Assembly (NCBI GenBank): GCA_963774075.1
Contig: CAVZDP010000001.1
Location: forward strand, 296,720-360,719
Direction of reading: 5' to 3'
From: JBBQNR01 sp963774075
GTDB lineage: Bacteria > Actinomycetota > Thermoleophilia > Solirubrobacterales > JBBDJG01
DNA: 64,000 bases
Under the pieces are notes generated by a model. It searched no databases. It saw only the letters and a list, made by a program, of their open reading frames with translations, and was not told the origin of the DNA. The translations under genes and the position numbers were made by a program. Numbering within the stretch: the stretch's first letter is position 1; every line of letters starts with the position of its first letter. Positions 16,331 to 24,073 of the stretch are shown here, one piece after another.

Positions 16331-16752
16331 ACGGGCAGGAAGCACCGTCACCGGAGCGGGCGGCGGTCAAGCACGTGCTGCGCGAGATGGGACCGGCCGC
16401 GCGCGAGTTCTACGGCCGCCTCGGCGATGGAGCGCTCGAGACGACTCGCTGCGAGCGCTGCGGCGAGCTGCGCTTTCCCCCGCGCGAGCGCTGCCCGTCC
16501 TGCGGTGGGCCCGCGAGCTGGACGCCGCTGGAGCCTTGGGGGCGGGTCTACGCCTTCACGTGGCAGGAGTGCGGTCTGCGCTTCGTCGCGCCGGCGGTGA
16601 TCGGCGTCGTCGAGCTCGAGCAGGGCGTGCGCGTCTTCGGGGTATTCGAGGCGGCACATGACGAGCTGGCGATCGGAATGCCGGTGGACGTGGCGCTGCG
16701 GCCGGACCCCTCGGGACTGACGCTGCTTGCCTTTACCCTGAGGCCGTCATGA
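16327..16752 (+). CDS. DUF35 zinc-ribbon/OB-fold acyl-CoA-binding protein
   Basis: 141 residues from TTG 16327, overlapping the upstream stop (TTGA). The N-terminal helix is followed by a four-cysteine rubredoxin-like zinc ribbon (CERCGELRFPPRERCPSCG, about 42-60) and an OB fold (GRVYAFTW, PAVIGVVELEQGVRVFG). DUF35 proteins form complexes with thiolase-fold partners and help bind the acyl-CoA. The gene overlap with the Cys-less thiolase homologue strongly suggests one complex. The cysS start overlaps its stop (ATGA). Confidence 0.9.
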   Translation: MNGQEAPSPERAAVKHVLREMGPAAREFYGRLGDGALETTRCERCGELRFPPRERCPSCGGPASWTPLEPWGRVYAFTWQECGLRFVAPAVIGVVELEQGVRVFGVFEAAHDELAIGMPVDVALRPDPSGLTLLAFTLRPS

Positions 16753-18155
16753 GCCCGGAGTCGATCAGGCTGCACGATTCCCTCGGCGGCCGTGACCGCG
16801 AGCTCGAGCCGCGAGACCCCGGCAAGGTGTCGATCTACGCCTGCGGCCCGACCGTGTACTCGCGCATCCACGTGGGCAATGCGCGCCCGTTCGTGGTGTT
16901 CGCGCTCTTGAAGCGTCTGCTGGAGCACGAGGGATACGAGGTGACCCTGGTCGAGAACGTCACGGACGTCAACGACAAGATCTACGACGCGGCGCGCGAG
17001 CGCGGCGTCCCGTCCGAAGGGCTTGCACGTGAGATGACCGAGGCCTACTGGGCCGACACGGATCGGCTCGGACTCGGCCGCCCCGACCACGAGCCCCTCG
17101 CGAGCGAGACGATGGGGGAGATCGTCGAGCTGATCGGGGCGCTGATCGAGCGCGGGCACGCGTACGAGTCGGGCGGCGACGTCTACTTCAGCGTTCGCAG
17201 CTACCCCGACTACGGCAAGCTCTCCAACCGCCGCCTCGAGGACCTGGCGCCACAGGACACCGGCGAGCCCACGGAGGAAGGGGGCCCGAAGCGCGACCCG
17301 CTCGACTTCGCGCTCTGGAAGGCGCACAAGGAGGGCGAGGACACCTACTGGGAGGCTCCCTGGGGCCTCGGCCGCCCGGGCTGGCACATCGAGTGCTCGG
17401 CGATGGCGGAAGCGATCCTCGGCCTCGACTTCGACGTCCACGGCGGCGGGTCGGACCTCGTCTTCCCGCACCACGAGAACGAAATCGCGCAGACGGAGGC
17501 GGGCCGCGGCAGGCCGCTGGCCCGCGTTTGGATGCACAACGGCATGGTCCGCTTCGGCGAGGAGAAGATGGCGAAGTCCGTCGGCAACATCCGCCTGCTC
17601 TCGGACGCGCTCGACGAGTTCGGGCGCGACGCGCTGATCATGTACTTCCTGGGCGGCCACTACCGCCAGCCGCTCGCGTTCTCGCACGCGACGCTGGAGC
17701 AGGCGCAGCGCTCCGTCGAGCGGATCGTCAACTTCTGGCGACAGCTCGAAAGAAGCGGTGGTGGGGAGCAGGCGGCCACCGATCCGGCCGTGGCCAAGCA
17801 CCGAGAGCGCTTCTTTGCCGCGTTGCGCGACGACTTCAACACCCCCCAGGCGCTCGCCGCCCTGTTCGAGCTGGTGAGCGAAGGCAACCGCCGCCTGGAG
17901 CAGGGCGAGCTGCTGCCCGGAGCCGGCGCCGCGCTCGCGGAGATGCTCCAGGTGATCGGTCTCGAGAACCTGCTCGGGCCCGACGCTCCGGTGGACGAGG
18001 AGGCGCAGCAGCTTGCCGAGGAGCGAGAGGCCGCGAGGCGCGCGGGCGACTTCGCCCGCGCCGACGAGCTGCGCGCCAGCGTCGCCGGCCTCGGGTACGA
18101 GATCCGTGACACTCCGGATGGCCCCGTGATCGTGCCGGTGGGCTCGCGCGAGTGA
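16749..18155 (+). CDS. cysS: Cysteinyl-tRNA synthetase
   Basis: 468 residues, a class I synthetase. The HIGH-type motif is IHVGNARPF after the zinc-ligand region YACGPTVY; a further zinc-ligand motif is GWHIECSAMA; the KMSKS-type loop is EKMAKSVGN. A C-terminal DALR anticodon-binding helix bundle follows. It charges tRNA-Cys. The length is standard, and mycothiol-type MshC is excluded by the full anticodon domain. It overlaps both neighbours by 4 bases (ATGA at the start, GTGA at the end), which indicates translational coupling with rlmB. Confidence 0.97.
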   Translation: MSPESIRLHDSLGGRDRELEPRDPGKVSIYACGPTVYSRIHVGNARPFVVFALLKRLLEHEGYEVTLVENVTDVNDKIYDAARERGVPSEGLAREMTEAYWADTDRLGLGRPDHEPLASETMGEIVELIGALIERGHAYESGGDVYFSVRSYPDYGKLSNRRLEDLAPQDTGEPTEEGGPKRDPLDFALWKAHKEGEDTYWEAPWGLGRPGWHIECSAMAEAILGLDFDVHGGGSDLVFPHHENEIAQTEAGRGRPLARVWMHNGMVRFGEEKMAKSVGNIRLLSDALDEFGRDALIMYFLGGHYRQPLAFSHATLEQAQRSVERIVNFWRQLERSGGGEQAATDPAVAKHRERFFAALRDDFNTPQALAALFELVSEGNRRLEQGELLPGAGAALAEMLQVIGLENLLGPDAPVDEEAQQLAEEREAARRAGDFARADELRASVAGLGYEIRDTPDGPVIVPVGSRE

Positions 18156-18862
18156 GCCCCGGCGAGGTTTCTTCTCCAAGTACGATCGTCTACGGGCGCA
18201 ACCCGGTCCACGAGGCGCTTAGGGGCCCGAGGCAGGTGCACAGGATCTGGGCAACCGAGGCGATCCCCGACGTGGCAGCGACGATCGTGGCGGCCGCCCG
18301 GCTGGACGAGATCTGCGGGACGAGCGAGCACCAGGGAGTGGCGGCGGCGGTCGATCCCTACCGATACGCCGATGCCGACGAGCTGCTCGAGCGTGAGGAA
18401 GGCCTGATCGTGGTGCTCGACCAGGTCCAGGACCCGCACAACCTCGGCGCGGTCTGCCGGACGGCCGAGTGTGCCGGCGCGGCCGGCGTGGTCATACCCG
18501 AGCGCCGCTCCGTGCAGGTCACGGCGTCGGTCTGCAAGGCGTCCTCGGGCGCAGTCGAGCACCTCGCGATCGCCCGCGTGCGAAACGTCGCCGACTTCCT
18601 GGCCGCCGCGCGCGATCGTGGTGCCTGGGTGTACGGGGCCGATCCGCAGGCCTCGACGCCCTACACCGAGCCCGACTACTCCGGTCGCACAGTGCTCGTG
18701 CTCGGGTCCGAGGGCAGGGGACTGCGGCCGCGCGTGCGCGACGCCTGCGACGCACTCGTCGCGATTCCGGTGCGCGGCCGGGTCACGTCGCTCAACGTCT
18801 CGGCGGCCGCAGCCATTCTGATCTACGAGGCGGCCCGGGGGCGGGGCGAGAGGAGGAAATAG
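18152..18862 (+). CDS. rlmB: 23S rRNA (guanosine-2'-O)-methyltransferase RlmB (TrmH/SpoU family)
   Basis: 236 residues. The N-terminal substrate-binding domain begins VYGRNPVHEAL. The SPOUT catalytic domain has the three SpoU motifs: VVLDQVQDPHNLGAVCRTAECAG, VLVLGSEGRGL and RVTSLNVSAAAAILIYE. The trefoil knot binds SAM and the enzyme methylates G2251 in 23S rRNA. Next to cysS, as in Bacillus, the RlmB assignment is favoured over other SpoU members. The GTG start overlaps the cysS stop. Confidence 0.92.
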   Translation: MSPGEVSSPSTIVYGRNPVHEALRGPRQVHRIWATEAIPDVAATIVAAARLDEICGTSEHQGVAAAVDPYRYADADELLEREEGLIVVLDQVQDPHNLGAVCRTAECAGAAGVVIPERRSVQVTASVCKASSGAVEHLAIARVRNVADFLAAARDRGAWVYGADPQASTPYTEPDYSGRTVLVLGSEGRGLRPRVRDACDALVAIPVRGRVTSLNVSAAAAILIYEAARGRGERRK

Positions 18863-18906
18863 CGGCCCGCCGGATCCGCACGGGTTTTCCCGAATTTGCG
18901 GCTACC

Positions 18907-18934
18907 TTGACAAGTCTCCATAACCCCCTACAAT
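18907..18934 (+). promoter_or_regulatory. Consensus housekeeping promoter upstream of sigH
   Basis: TTGACA (18907-18912) and TACAAT (18929-18934) are separated by 16 bases, a near-perfect sigma-70/sigma-A promoter. It lies 45 bases after the rlmB stop and points at the sigma-factor gene at 19088. Transcription would begin near 18941, giving a leader of about 145 bases. The surrounding DNA is locally A+T-richer than the coding sequence. Confidence 0.72.
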
Positions 18935-19043
18935 GCCGCGCAACCTAAAGCTGGGGTTGAGGTACAGGTTTGGCTGACCGGTTCTTCCGCCCCCACTGGA
19001 CTCAGGAGAGGCGCCAGGGGAGGTACGCGCCAACCACCTTGAC

Positions 19044-19066
19044 CTGCGCTCGGCCGCCGAGCGCAG
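19044..19066 (+). promoter_or_regulatory. Perfect hairpin in the sigH leader, just before the ribosome binding site
   Basis: CTGCGCTCGG (19044-19053) and CCGAGCGCAG (19057-19066) pair perfectly over 10 bp with a 3-base loop. The stem ends 6 bases before the ribosome binding site GGGGAGG (19073-19079), which lies 8 bases before the ATG at 19088. So stable a structure at this place may tune translation of the sigma factor or protect the leader. No T-run follows, so it is not an intrinsic terminator. Confidence 0.55.
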
Positions 19067-19087
19067 AGAGAAGGGGAGGTTGGACAG

Positions 19088-19867
19088 ATGGACGTATCAC
19101 CGCAGCGGGACAGCGAGGCGAAGCCACCACCCAGCAGGTTCGCCCGATCCCGCCCCACCGCAGTTCCTGCGCCGGCGCGCAGCCACCGTTTCGCACGACG
19201 TACCTCCGGGCCGGCCGCTCCACGGAAGGCCGGCAGGCCTAATGCTCAGCTCGAGCCTGAGGACGAGCGTCTGGTGGCGCTCGCCAAGCGCGGCGTCCCC
19301 GGCGCCACCGACCACATGGTGCGGCGCTATCACGGCTTCGTACGCCTCAAGGCGTCGTCGTACTTCCTGATCGGAGGCGACTCCGAGGACCTCATCCAGG
19401 AGGGTCTCGTCGGCCTCTACAAGGCGATCAGGGATTACCGTCCGGACCGCGAGTCGAGCTTCCGCAACTTTGCGGAGCTGTGCATAACTCGGCAGATCAT
19501 CACGGCGGTCAAGACCGCTACTCGCAACAAGCACACGCCTCTGAACTCCTACGTCTCGTTCAGTCAGACGCCGTCCGCGTCGGGCGAAGAGGGCGAGCCG
19601 ACGATGGCGGACGTACTGCCGGGGTCGACGGTCCACGATCCGGTCAACCAGGTGATCTCGACCGAGGAGGTCGAGAGCCTGGTCGCCTGCATAACGAGCG
19701 TGCTCAGCGAGCTGGAGAGCCGGGTGCTGTCCCTCTACCTGGACGGACGCTCGTACGAGGACATCGGTGAGCACCTGAGCTGCGACACCAAGACCGTCGA
19801 CAACGCCCTACAGCGCGTGAAGCGCAAGGTGGGAATGCACCTCGACGCCAGGGCCGTCCCGGCCTGA
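19088..19867 (+). CDS. sigH: RNA polymerase sigma factor of the SigH (stage 0 sporulation) type
   Basis: 259 residues. A basic, Pro/Ala-rich N-terminal extension of about 55 residues precedes a core very like Bacillus SigH: VRLKASSYFLIGGDSEDLIQEGLVGLYKAIRDYRPD (region 2), AELCITRQIITAVKTATR, HTPLNSYVS, and region 4 with LYLDGRSYEDIGEHL and DNALQRVKRKV. The core is hard to mistake. The extension is absent from the Bacillus protein and its role is unknown. The gene sits where sigH does in Firmicutes, after rlmB. Nothing here shows sporulation genes, so it more likely serves a stress or stationary-phase role. Confidence 0.9.
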   Translation: MDVSPQRDSEAKPPPSRFARSRPTAVPAPARSHRFARRTSGPAAPRKAGRPNAQLEPEDERLVALAKRGVPGATDHMVRRYHGFVRLKASSYFLIGGDSEDLIQEGLVGLYKAIRDYRPDRESSFRNFAELCITRQIITAVKTATRNKHTPLNSYVSFSQTPSASGEEGEPTMADVLPGSTVHDPVNQVISTEEVESLVACITSVLSELESRVLSLYLDGRSYEDIGEHLSCDTKTVDNALQRVKRKVGMHLDARAVPA

Positions 19868-19890
19868 TCGTCTAGGGGCCCGGCACTGCT

Positions 19891-20163
19891 TCAGCCGCGG
19901 CGGGCCACGGCCGGTACCGGGCTGGGGGCTTCGCGCTCGACCGTTTGCGGGCACGGCGCGGGCCAACAGCCCGCGCCGCCGGCGGGGCCGCGGCGCGGCG
20001 AGCTGGGTAGCGGCGGCGGCCTGCGCCAGGGCCGGCGCTCGTCGGCAGCGGGGCCTTCCTCCGCCGCGGCGGGCTCGTCCCTGACCGCGTACCAGATCAG
20101 GTAGAGGGCCGCCACCAGCGGGATCTTCAGGATCACCATCATGAAGAAGAGGGTCCAGCCCAT
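19891..20163 (-). CDS. Small single-span membrane protein
   Basis: 90 residues beginning MGWTLFFMMVILKIPLVAALYLIWYAVRDEP, one clear transmembrane helix (about 3-27), then a low-complexity Pro/Arg/Ala-rich cytoplasmic tail with two cysteines. The start at 20163 lies 14 bases after the stop of the codirectional F420-type oxidoreductase, so the two probably share a transcript. The helix looks like a conserved actinobacterial small membrane protein, but I cannot name it. Confidence 0.6.
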   Translation of the reverse strand: MGWTLFFMMVILKIPLVAALYLIWYAVRDEPAAAEEGPAADERRPWRRPPPLPSSPRRGPAGGAGCWPAPCPQTVEREAPSPVPAVARRG

Positions 20164-20176
20164 CGCGGTCCAGAGG

Positions 20177-21196
20177 TTAGCCGCTGGTTCCGAAGGTGTC
20201 GAGGATGGCGTCGTGGTAGGTGCGCACGCGTCCCTCGTCGGTCGCCACCACCGGCGCGCCGAGGAGCACGCGGTCCGAGCTGCGCGCACGCTCCTCGAGC
20301 TGGGTGCGGCATTCCTCGGGGCCGCCCGCAACCCCCATCGCCTCCAGCATCTCGTCCGTGACGAGCGCGGTCATGCCCGCGAGGTCGAAGCGCTTCCATA
20401 GCTCGCGGATCTCCGCGGCCACGGCGCTGAAGCCGTGCAGATCGAGGATGCGGTCGTAGGTCTTGACGGTGGCGTGGAACGCGATCTGGCGCTTGACGTC
20501 CTCGCGCGCCTGGTCGGCGTCGTCGGACACCGCGGCCACCACCCAGTCGCAGACCTCGACCTCGGCCGGGTCGCGGCCCTCGGCTTCGGCGCCCTCCGCG
20601 ATCGCCGGCCGCATGACCTCCTCGATGTAGCGGCCGGTCGCCATCGGGTGAGCGATCACGCCGTCGGCTACGGCGCCCGCGGTGCGGCACATGCCGGCGT
20701 TGACGGCGGCGAGCTCGACCGGGATCCGAGAGCGCACCTGGTTCGCGCGTGCGTACGGACGGACCGAGAGCCGCACGAGCTCGCCCTCGTACTCGACGGC
20801 GCCGGCGCTCCCGGCGGCCCAGACCGCTCGCACGGCCTCGATGGTCTCGCGCACTCTTCTGGCCGGGCGCTCGCCTGAAGCCCCGAGCCAGTCGGTGCGC
20901 ATGCGCCGGGTTCCGGTGCCGAGGCCAAGCGTGAAGCGCCCCCCCGACATCTCGTCGAGGTCGAGCGCGGTCACCGCGGTCAGAAGGGGAGAGCGCCCGA
21001 ACGCCCAGGCGATCGCGGTGCCGAGCCCGACGCGCTCGGTTTCCATCGCCGCCGCCGCGAGTGCAAGCGAGCCCGAGTGGTTGTGGAACTCCGGAGCCCA
21101 GACGGACTCGAAGCCGGCCGCCTCGGCGCGGCGGGCGAGCTCGACGTTCTCGCGCTGCATGGGAAGCTCGAGCAGCAGCCCCAGGCGCGTTTCCAA
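20177..21196 (-). CDS. LLM class F420-dependent oxidoreductase
   Basis: 339 residues with the luciferase-like TIM barrel: AEAAGFESVWAPEFHNHSG near the N-terminus, DLDEMSGGRFTLGLGTGTRRM, ELAAVNAGMCRTAGAVADGVIAHPM, and the C-terminal EECRTQLEERARSS region. Actinobacterial members usually use coenzyme F420 rather than FMN, which is the basis for the cofactor call. The substrate is unknown. It is divergent from the PPOX gene at 21241, with 44 bases between, so both promoters lie in a very short gap. Confidence 0.87.
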   Translation of the reverse strand: METRLGLLLELPMQRENVELARRAEAAGFESVWAPEFHNHSGSLALAAAAMETERVGLGTAIAWAFGRSPLLTAVTALDLDEMSGGRFTLGLGTGTRRMRTDWLGASGERPARRVRETIEAVRAVWAAGSAGAVEYEGELVRLSVRPYARANQVRSRIPVELAAVNAGMCRTAGAVADGVIAHPMATGRYIEEVMRPAIAEGAEAEGRDPAEVEVCDWVVAAVSDDADQAREDVKRQIAFHATVKTYDRILDLHGFSAVAAEIRELWKRFDLAGMTALVTDEMLEAMGVAGGPEECRTQLEERARSSDRVLLGAPVVATDEGRVRTYHDAILDTFGTSG

Positions 21197-21240
21197 GCTG
21201 GCCTCCTCGGTCGTATTCGGTGTCCCTGCCGGACGAGCCT

Positions 21241-21708
21241 ATGCTGAGGCGCGAGCCGGTGCCGTCCCGCAATCTAGATGAGCTTCCGCCGTGGGCGACT
21301 CAGATGCTCGACTCGGCTCGAGTCGGCCGCCTCGGGTTGCTCGATGACCGCATGAGCCCGCGCGTGCTGCCGGTGACGTTTGCGCTCGCCTGCGGCGATG
21401 TCTTCACCGCCGCCGACGAGAAGCGAAAGAGCGTGCCACCGCACCGCCTGGCGCGGCTGCGCTTCCTGCGCGCGCGTCCGCAGGCGGCGCTCACCGTGGA
21501 CCACTACGAGGACGACTGGAGCAAGCTGGCGTGGGTACAGGTGCTCGGGCGTGGCGAAGTGCTCGACGCCGACGAGTCGCCCGTGGGGTTGCGAGCGCTC
21601 TGCGACAAGTACGAGCAGTATCGGGACCGCCCGCCGCCGGGACCGCTAGTGCGGCTGACCGTCGAGCGCGCCCTGTGCTGGCGATCCGGCGGCACCGAGT
21701 TGGCGTAG
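21241..21708 (+). CDS. PPOX-class F420-dependent oxidoreductase (TIGR03668-like)
   Basis: 155 residues from ATG 21241. The split beta-barrel flavin/F420-binding fold shows in ARVGRLGLLDDRMSPRVLPVTFALACGDVFTAAD, ARLRFLRARPQAALTVDHYEDDW and WVQVLGRGEVLD. The subfamily is specific to F420-producing actinobacteria. It would reduce small substrates with F420H2. An LLM-type gene follows after 10 bases, and another is divergent upstream, making a compact F420-linked cluster. Confidence 0.85.
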   Translation: MLRREPVPSRNLDELPPWATQMLDSARVGRLGLLDDRMSPRVLPVTFALACGDVFTAADEKRKSVPPHRLARLRFLRARPQAALTVDHYEDDWSKLAWVQVLGRGEVLDADESPVGLRALCDKYEQYRDRPPPGPLVRLTVERALCWRSGGTELA

Positions 21709-21718
21709 GGTTCGCGCG

Positions 21719-22651
21719 ATGCGGATCGGCGTCTCCCTGCCCAACGTCGGGCTCGACCACGGGAAGGAGACGATCCTGCCGGTGGCGACGACGGCGGACA
21801 GGCTCGGCTTCGACTCGGTCTGGGCCGCTCACCACGTCGTGCTCCCCTACGAGCGCCAGAGCAAGTACCCCTATCAACGCTCTGGCACGGAGGTCGCGAT
21901 GTCGCCGGGGATGCAGTGGCTCGACCCGATCGTGACGCTCTCGATGGTCGCCGGTGTCACCGAGCGGCTGCGCGTCGGCACGAGCGTCTTCGTGCTGCCG
22001 TACCGCGATCCGGTCACGCTGGCCGCCGAGCTCGCCGCGCTCGACGTCCTTAGCGACGGGCGCTTCATCCTCGGCGCCGGGGTGGGGTGGATGCGAGAGG
22101 AGTTCGAGGCGATCGGCGTGCCGCCGGGCGAGCGGGGCGCTCGCACCGACGAGCATCTGCGGGCGCTCGAGGTCCTGTGGACGGAAGACCCGGCGAGCTT
22201 CGACGGCCGGTTCACGCAATTCGACGGGGTCGTGCTGGCGACGACGCCGCGAACCCAGGGCGGGCCCCCGATCTGGATCGGAGGCAACACCGACGCGGCC
22301 CTGCGACGCGCGCTTCGCTTCGGCTCGGGCTGGCACGGCTTCGAGGTCTTCCCGGACGAGATCCCCCAGGTGCGCGAGCGCCTCGAGCGCATGGCGGGGG
22401 AGGAGGGGCGCGACCCGGCGGAGCTCGAGCTGAGCGTCGCGCGTGGCCTGATGCCGCCAGGCCGCGAGGAGGAGTCGTTCATCCCCGACCGTCGCATGCT
22501 CGGCGGCTCCGCCGAGGAGATCGTGGACGAGCTGGGCCGCTACGCCGAGGCGGGGGTGGAGATGGTGCTGATCCAGGTCAGCCTGCTCGCCCCGCTGGTG
22601 CCCGAGGCGCTCGAGTGGGTGGCCGCCGAGGTCCTTCCCAAACTGAAATAG
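21719..22651 (+). CDS. LLM class F420-dependent oxidoreductase (TIGR03619-like)
   Basis: 310 residues. The N-terminus is MRIGVSLPNVGLDHG, followed by FDSVWAAHHVVLPYE, the conserved LDVLSDGRFILGAGVGWMREEFEAIGV and PPIWIGGNTDAALRRALRFGSGWHGF. This is the standard barrel of F420-dependent luciferase-like enzymes. It is only distantly like the 20177-21196 protein, so the pair is not a recent duplication. The substrate is unknown. Confidence 0.88.
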   Translation: MRIGVSLPNVGLDHGKETILPVATTADRLGFDSVWAAHHVVLPYERQSKYPYQRSGTEVAMSPGMQWLDPIVTLSMVAGVTERLRVGTSVFVLPYRDPVTLAAELAALDVLSDGRFILGAGVGWMREEFEAIGVPPGERGARTDEHLRALEVLWTEDPASFDGRFTQFDGVVLATTPRTQGGPPIWIGGNTDAALRRALRFGSGWHGFEVFPDEIPQVRERLERMAGEEGRDPAELELSVARGLMPPGREEESFIPDRRMLGGSAEEIVDELGRYAEAGVEMVLIQVSLLAPLVPEALEWVAAEVLPKLK

Positions 22652-22694
22652 GCGTCCGGCGAGGCCGCCTCGGATTGTAGACTCGCGCGCTGGG

Positions 22695-23261
22695 ATGACC
22701 GTCTACTACGTCCTCGGCATCTTCTTCGTGGTTTTCGCGCTGGCGCTGGCGGCGATCGGCCTCACTCGCGAGAACTTCCCGCCCTCCGTCAGCGTGGGAC
22801 GCGCGATCGTGCTGTTTACGGGGGTGCTGACTCTGGTCACCTTCGGCGTGCTCCTTGCGACGACCGAGCGCGAGCACCCGCGCGAGCACGCGGCGGCGGA
22901 GGCCGCGGAGAAGAAGGCTGAGCAGGCCGAGAAGGCTGAAGACGCAGGGGGCGCCGGCGGCGAGCCCGCACCGGCCGACGGGGGAGGCGGCCCGGTCAGG
23001 GTGCTCGAGAACGAGTACTCGATCGAGCTGCCGCCAGACGCGAAGCTGCGTACCGGCAAGCAGACCCTCGAGGTGGTCAACGAGGGCAAGATCCCGCACG
23101 ATCTCGCGGTAGAGAACGGCGAGGAGGCGAAGACGCCGCTCATCGACCCGGGCAAGAGCGCGAGCCTCGACGTCGATCTAAGGGCGGGAAAGCACAAGCT
23201 CTACTGCACCGTGCCCGGCCACGAAGAGCTAGGCATGAAAGCGGAGGTGACGGTCGAATAA
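22695..23261 (+). CDS. Membrane-anchored cupredoxin
   Basis: 188 residues: two N-terminal transmembrane helices (about 2-22 and 34-54), a charged Ala/Glu/Lys linker, a Gly-rich stretch, and a C-terminal blue-copper domain. Copper ligands are His in KIPHDLAVE and Cys/His/Met in YCTVPGHEELGMK. It probably carries electrons outside the membrane toward the oxidase encoded next. It opens the cox gene run, 53 bases before coxB. A closely similar cupredoxin module ends the lipoprotein at 28401-29126. Confidence 0.87.
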   Translation: MTVYYVLGIFFVVFALALAAIGLTRENFPPSVSVGRAIVLFTGVLTLVTFGVLLATTEREHPREHAAAEAAEKKAEQAEKAEDAGGAGGEPAPADGGGGPVRVLENEYSIELPPDAKLRTGKQTLEVVNEGKIPHDLAVENGEEAKTPLIDPGKSASLDVDLRAGKHKLYCTVPGHEELGMKAEVTVE

Positions 23262-23314
23262 CGACCGTCCGCCCGTAGTATCGTCCCCGCGCGGATGCGG
23301 CGACCGGGAAGCCG

Positions 23315-24073
23315 ATGAGGAGACACCCATTCATGCAAGTGCTGGCGATCACGATCGTCGGTACGGTGATCGGGACCGCGATCGTGCTGACGGTCCCCTG
23401 GCTGCCCGAGGAGGCCTCCGCCGAGGCGGGACCGATGGACACGCTCTACGACGTGCTCGCGGTGCTGTCGGTGTTCATCTTCTCGCTCGTGATGGGGATC
23501 CTGATCGTGAGCGTGACTCACTTCCGGCGCCGCTACGGCGACGAGGGCGACGGTGCGCCGATCCACGGCCACACCGGCCTAGAGGTGATCTGGACCATCA
23601 TCCCCACGGTGATCGTGACGGGTGCCGCCGTCTACAGCGGAGTTGTCCTCGCCAACATCGAGGACGAGGAGCCTGGCACTCGCACCGTGACGGTCACGGG
23701 CGAGCAGTTCGCGTGGTCGTTCGACTACGCAGGGGAGGGCGTCAGGCGCGCGACGCAGCTCCACCTCGTGAAGGACACGCCCTATCTGTTCAAGATCCGC
23801 GCAAAGGACGTTCTGCACTCCTTCTGGGTGCCGGAGTTCCGGCTCAAGAAGGACGCCGTGCCCGGGATGACGACGACGATCCGCGTCAGGCCAAATCGGA
23901 TCGGCAGCTACTCGGTCGTGTGTGCGGAGCTCTGCGGCCTGGGCCATCCGACGATGCGTGCGACCGTGAAGGTCGAGGATCAGGCGACGTTCGACCGCTG
24001 GGCGGCTGAGCAGCGCAAGGCGGCGCCCACTTCGGCGCCCGGCGCCGCGCCCGCTTCCGGAGGCTCCTCGTGA
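23315..24073 (+). CDS. coxB: Cytochrome c oxidase subunit II
   Basis: 252 residues. Two transmembrane helices (about 8-28 and 45-68) precede the periplasmic cupredoxin domain. The binuclear CuA site is complete: a His in HSFWVPEFRLKKDAVPG and the cluster CAELCGLGHPTM (about 203-214). It accepts electrons from cytochrome c or a cupredoxin and passes them to subunit I. There is no fused cytochrome c domain. The ATG follows an AGGAGA-type site, and the stop overlaps the GTG start of coxA. Confidence 0.96.
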   Translation: MRRHPFMQVLAITIVGTVIGTAIVLTVPWLPEEASAEAGPMDTLYDVLAVLSVFIFSLVMGILIVSVTHFRRRYGDEGDGAPIHGHTGLEVIWTIIPTVIVTGAAVYSGVVLANIEDEEPGTRTVTVTGEQFAWSFDYAGEGVRRATQLHLVKDTPYLFKIRAKDVLHSFWVPEFRLKKDAVPGMTTTIRVRPNRIGSYSVVCAELCGLGHPTMRATVKVEDQATFDRWAAEQRKAAPTSAPGAAPASGGSS

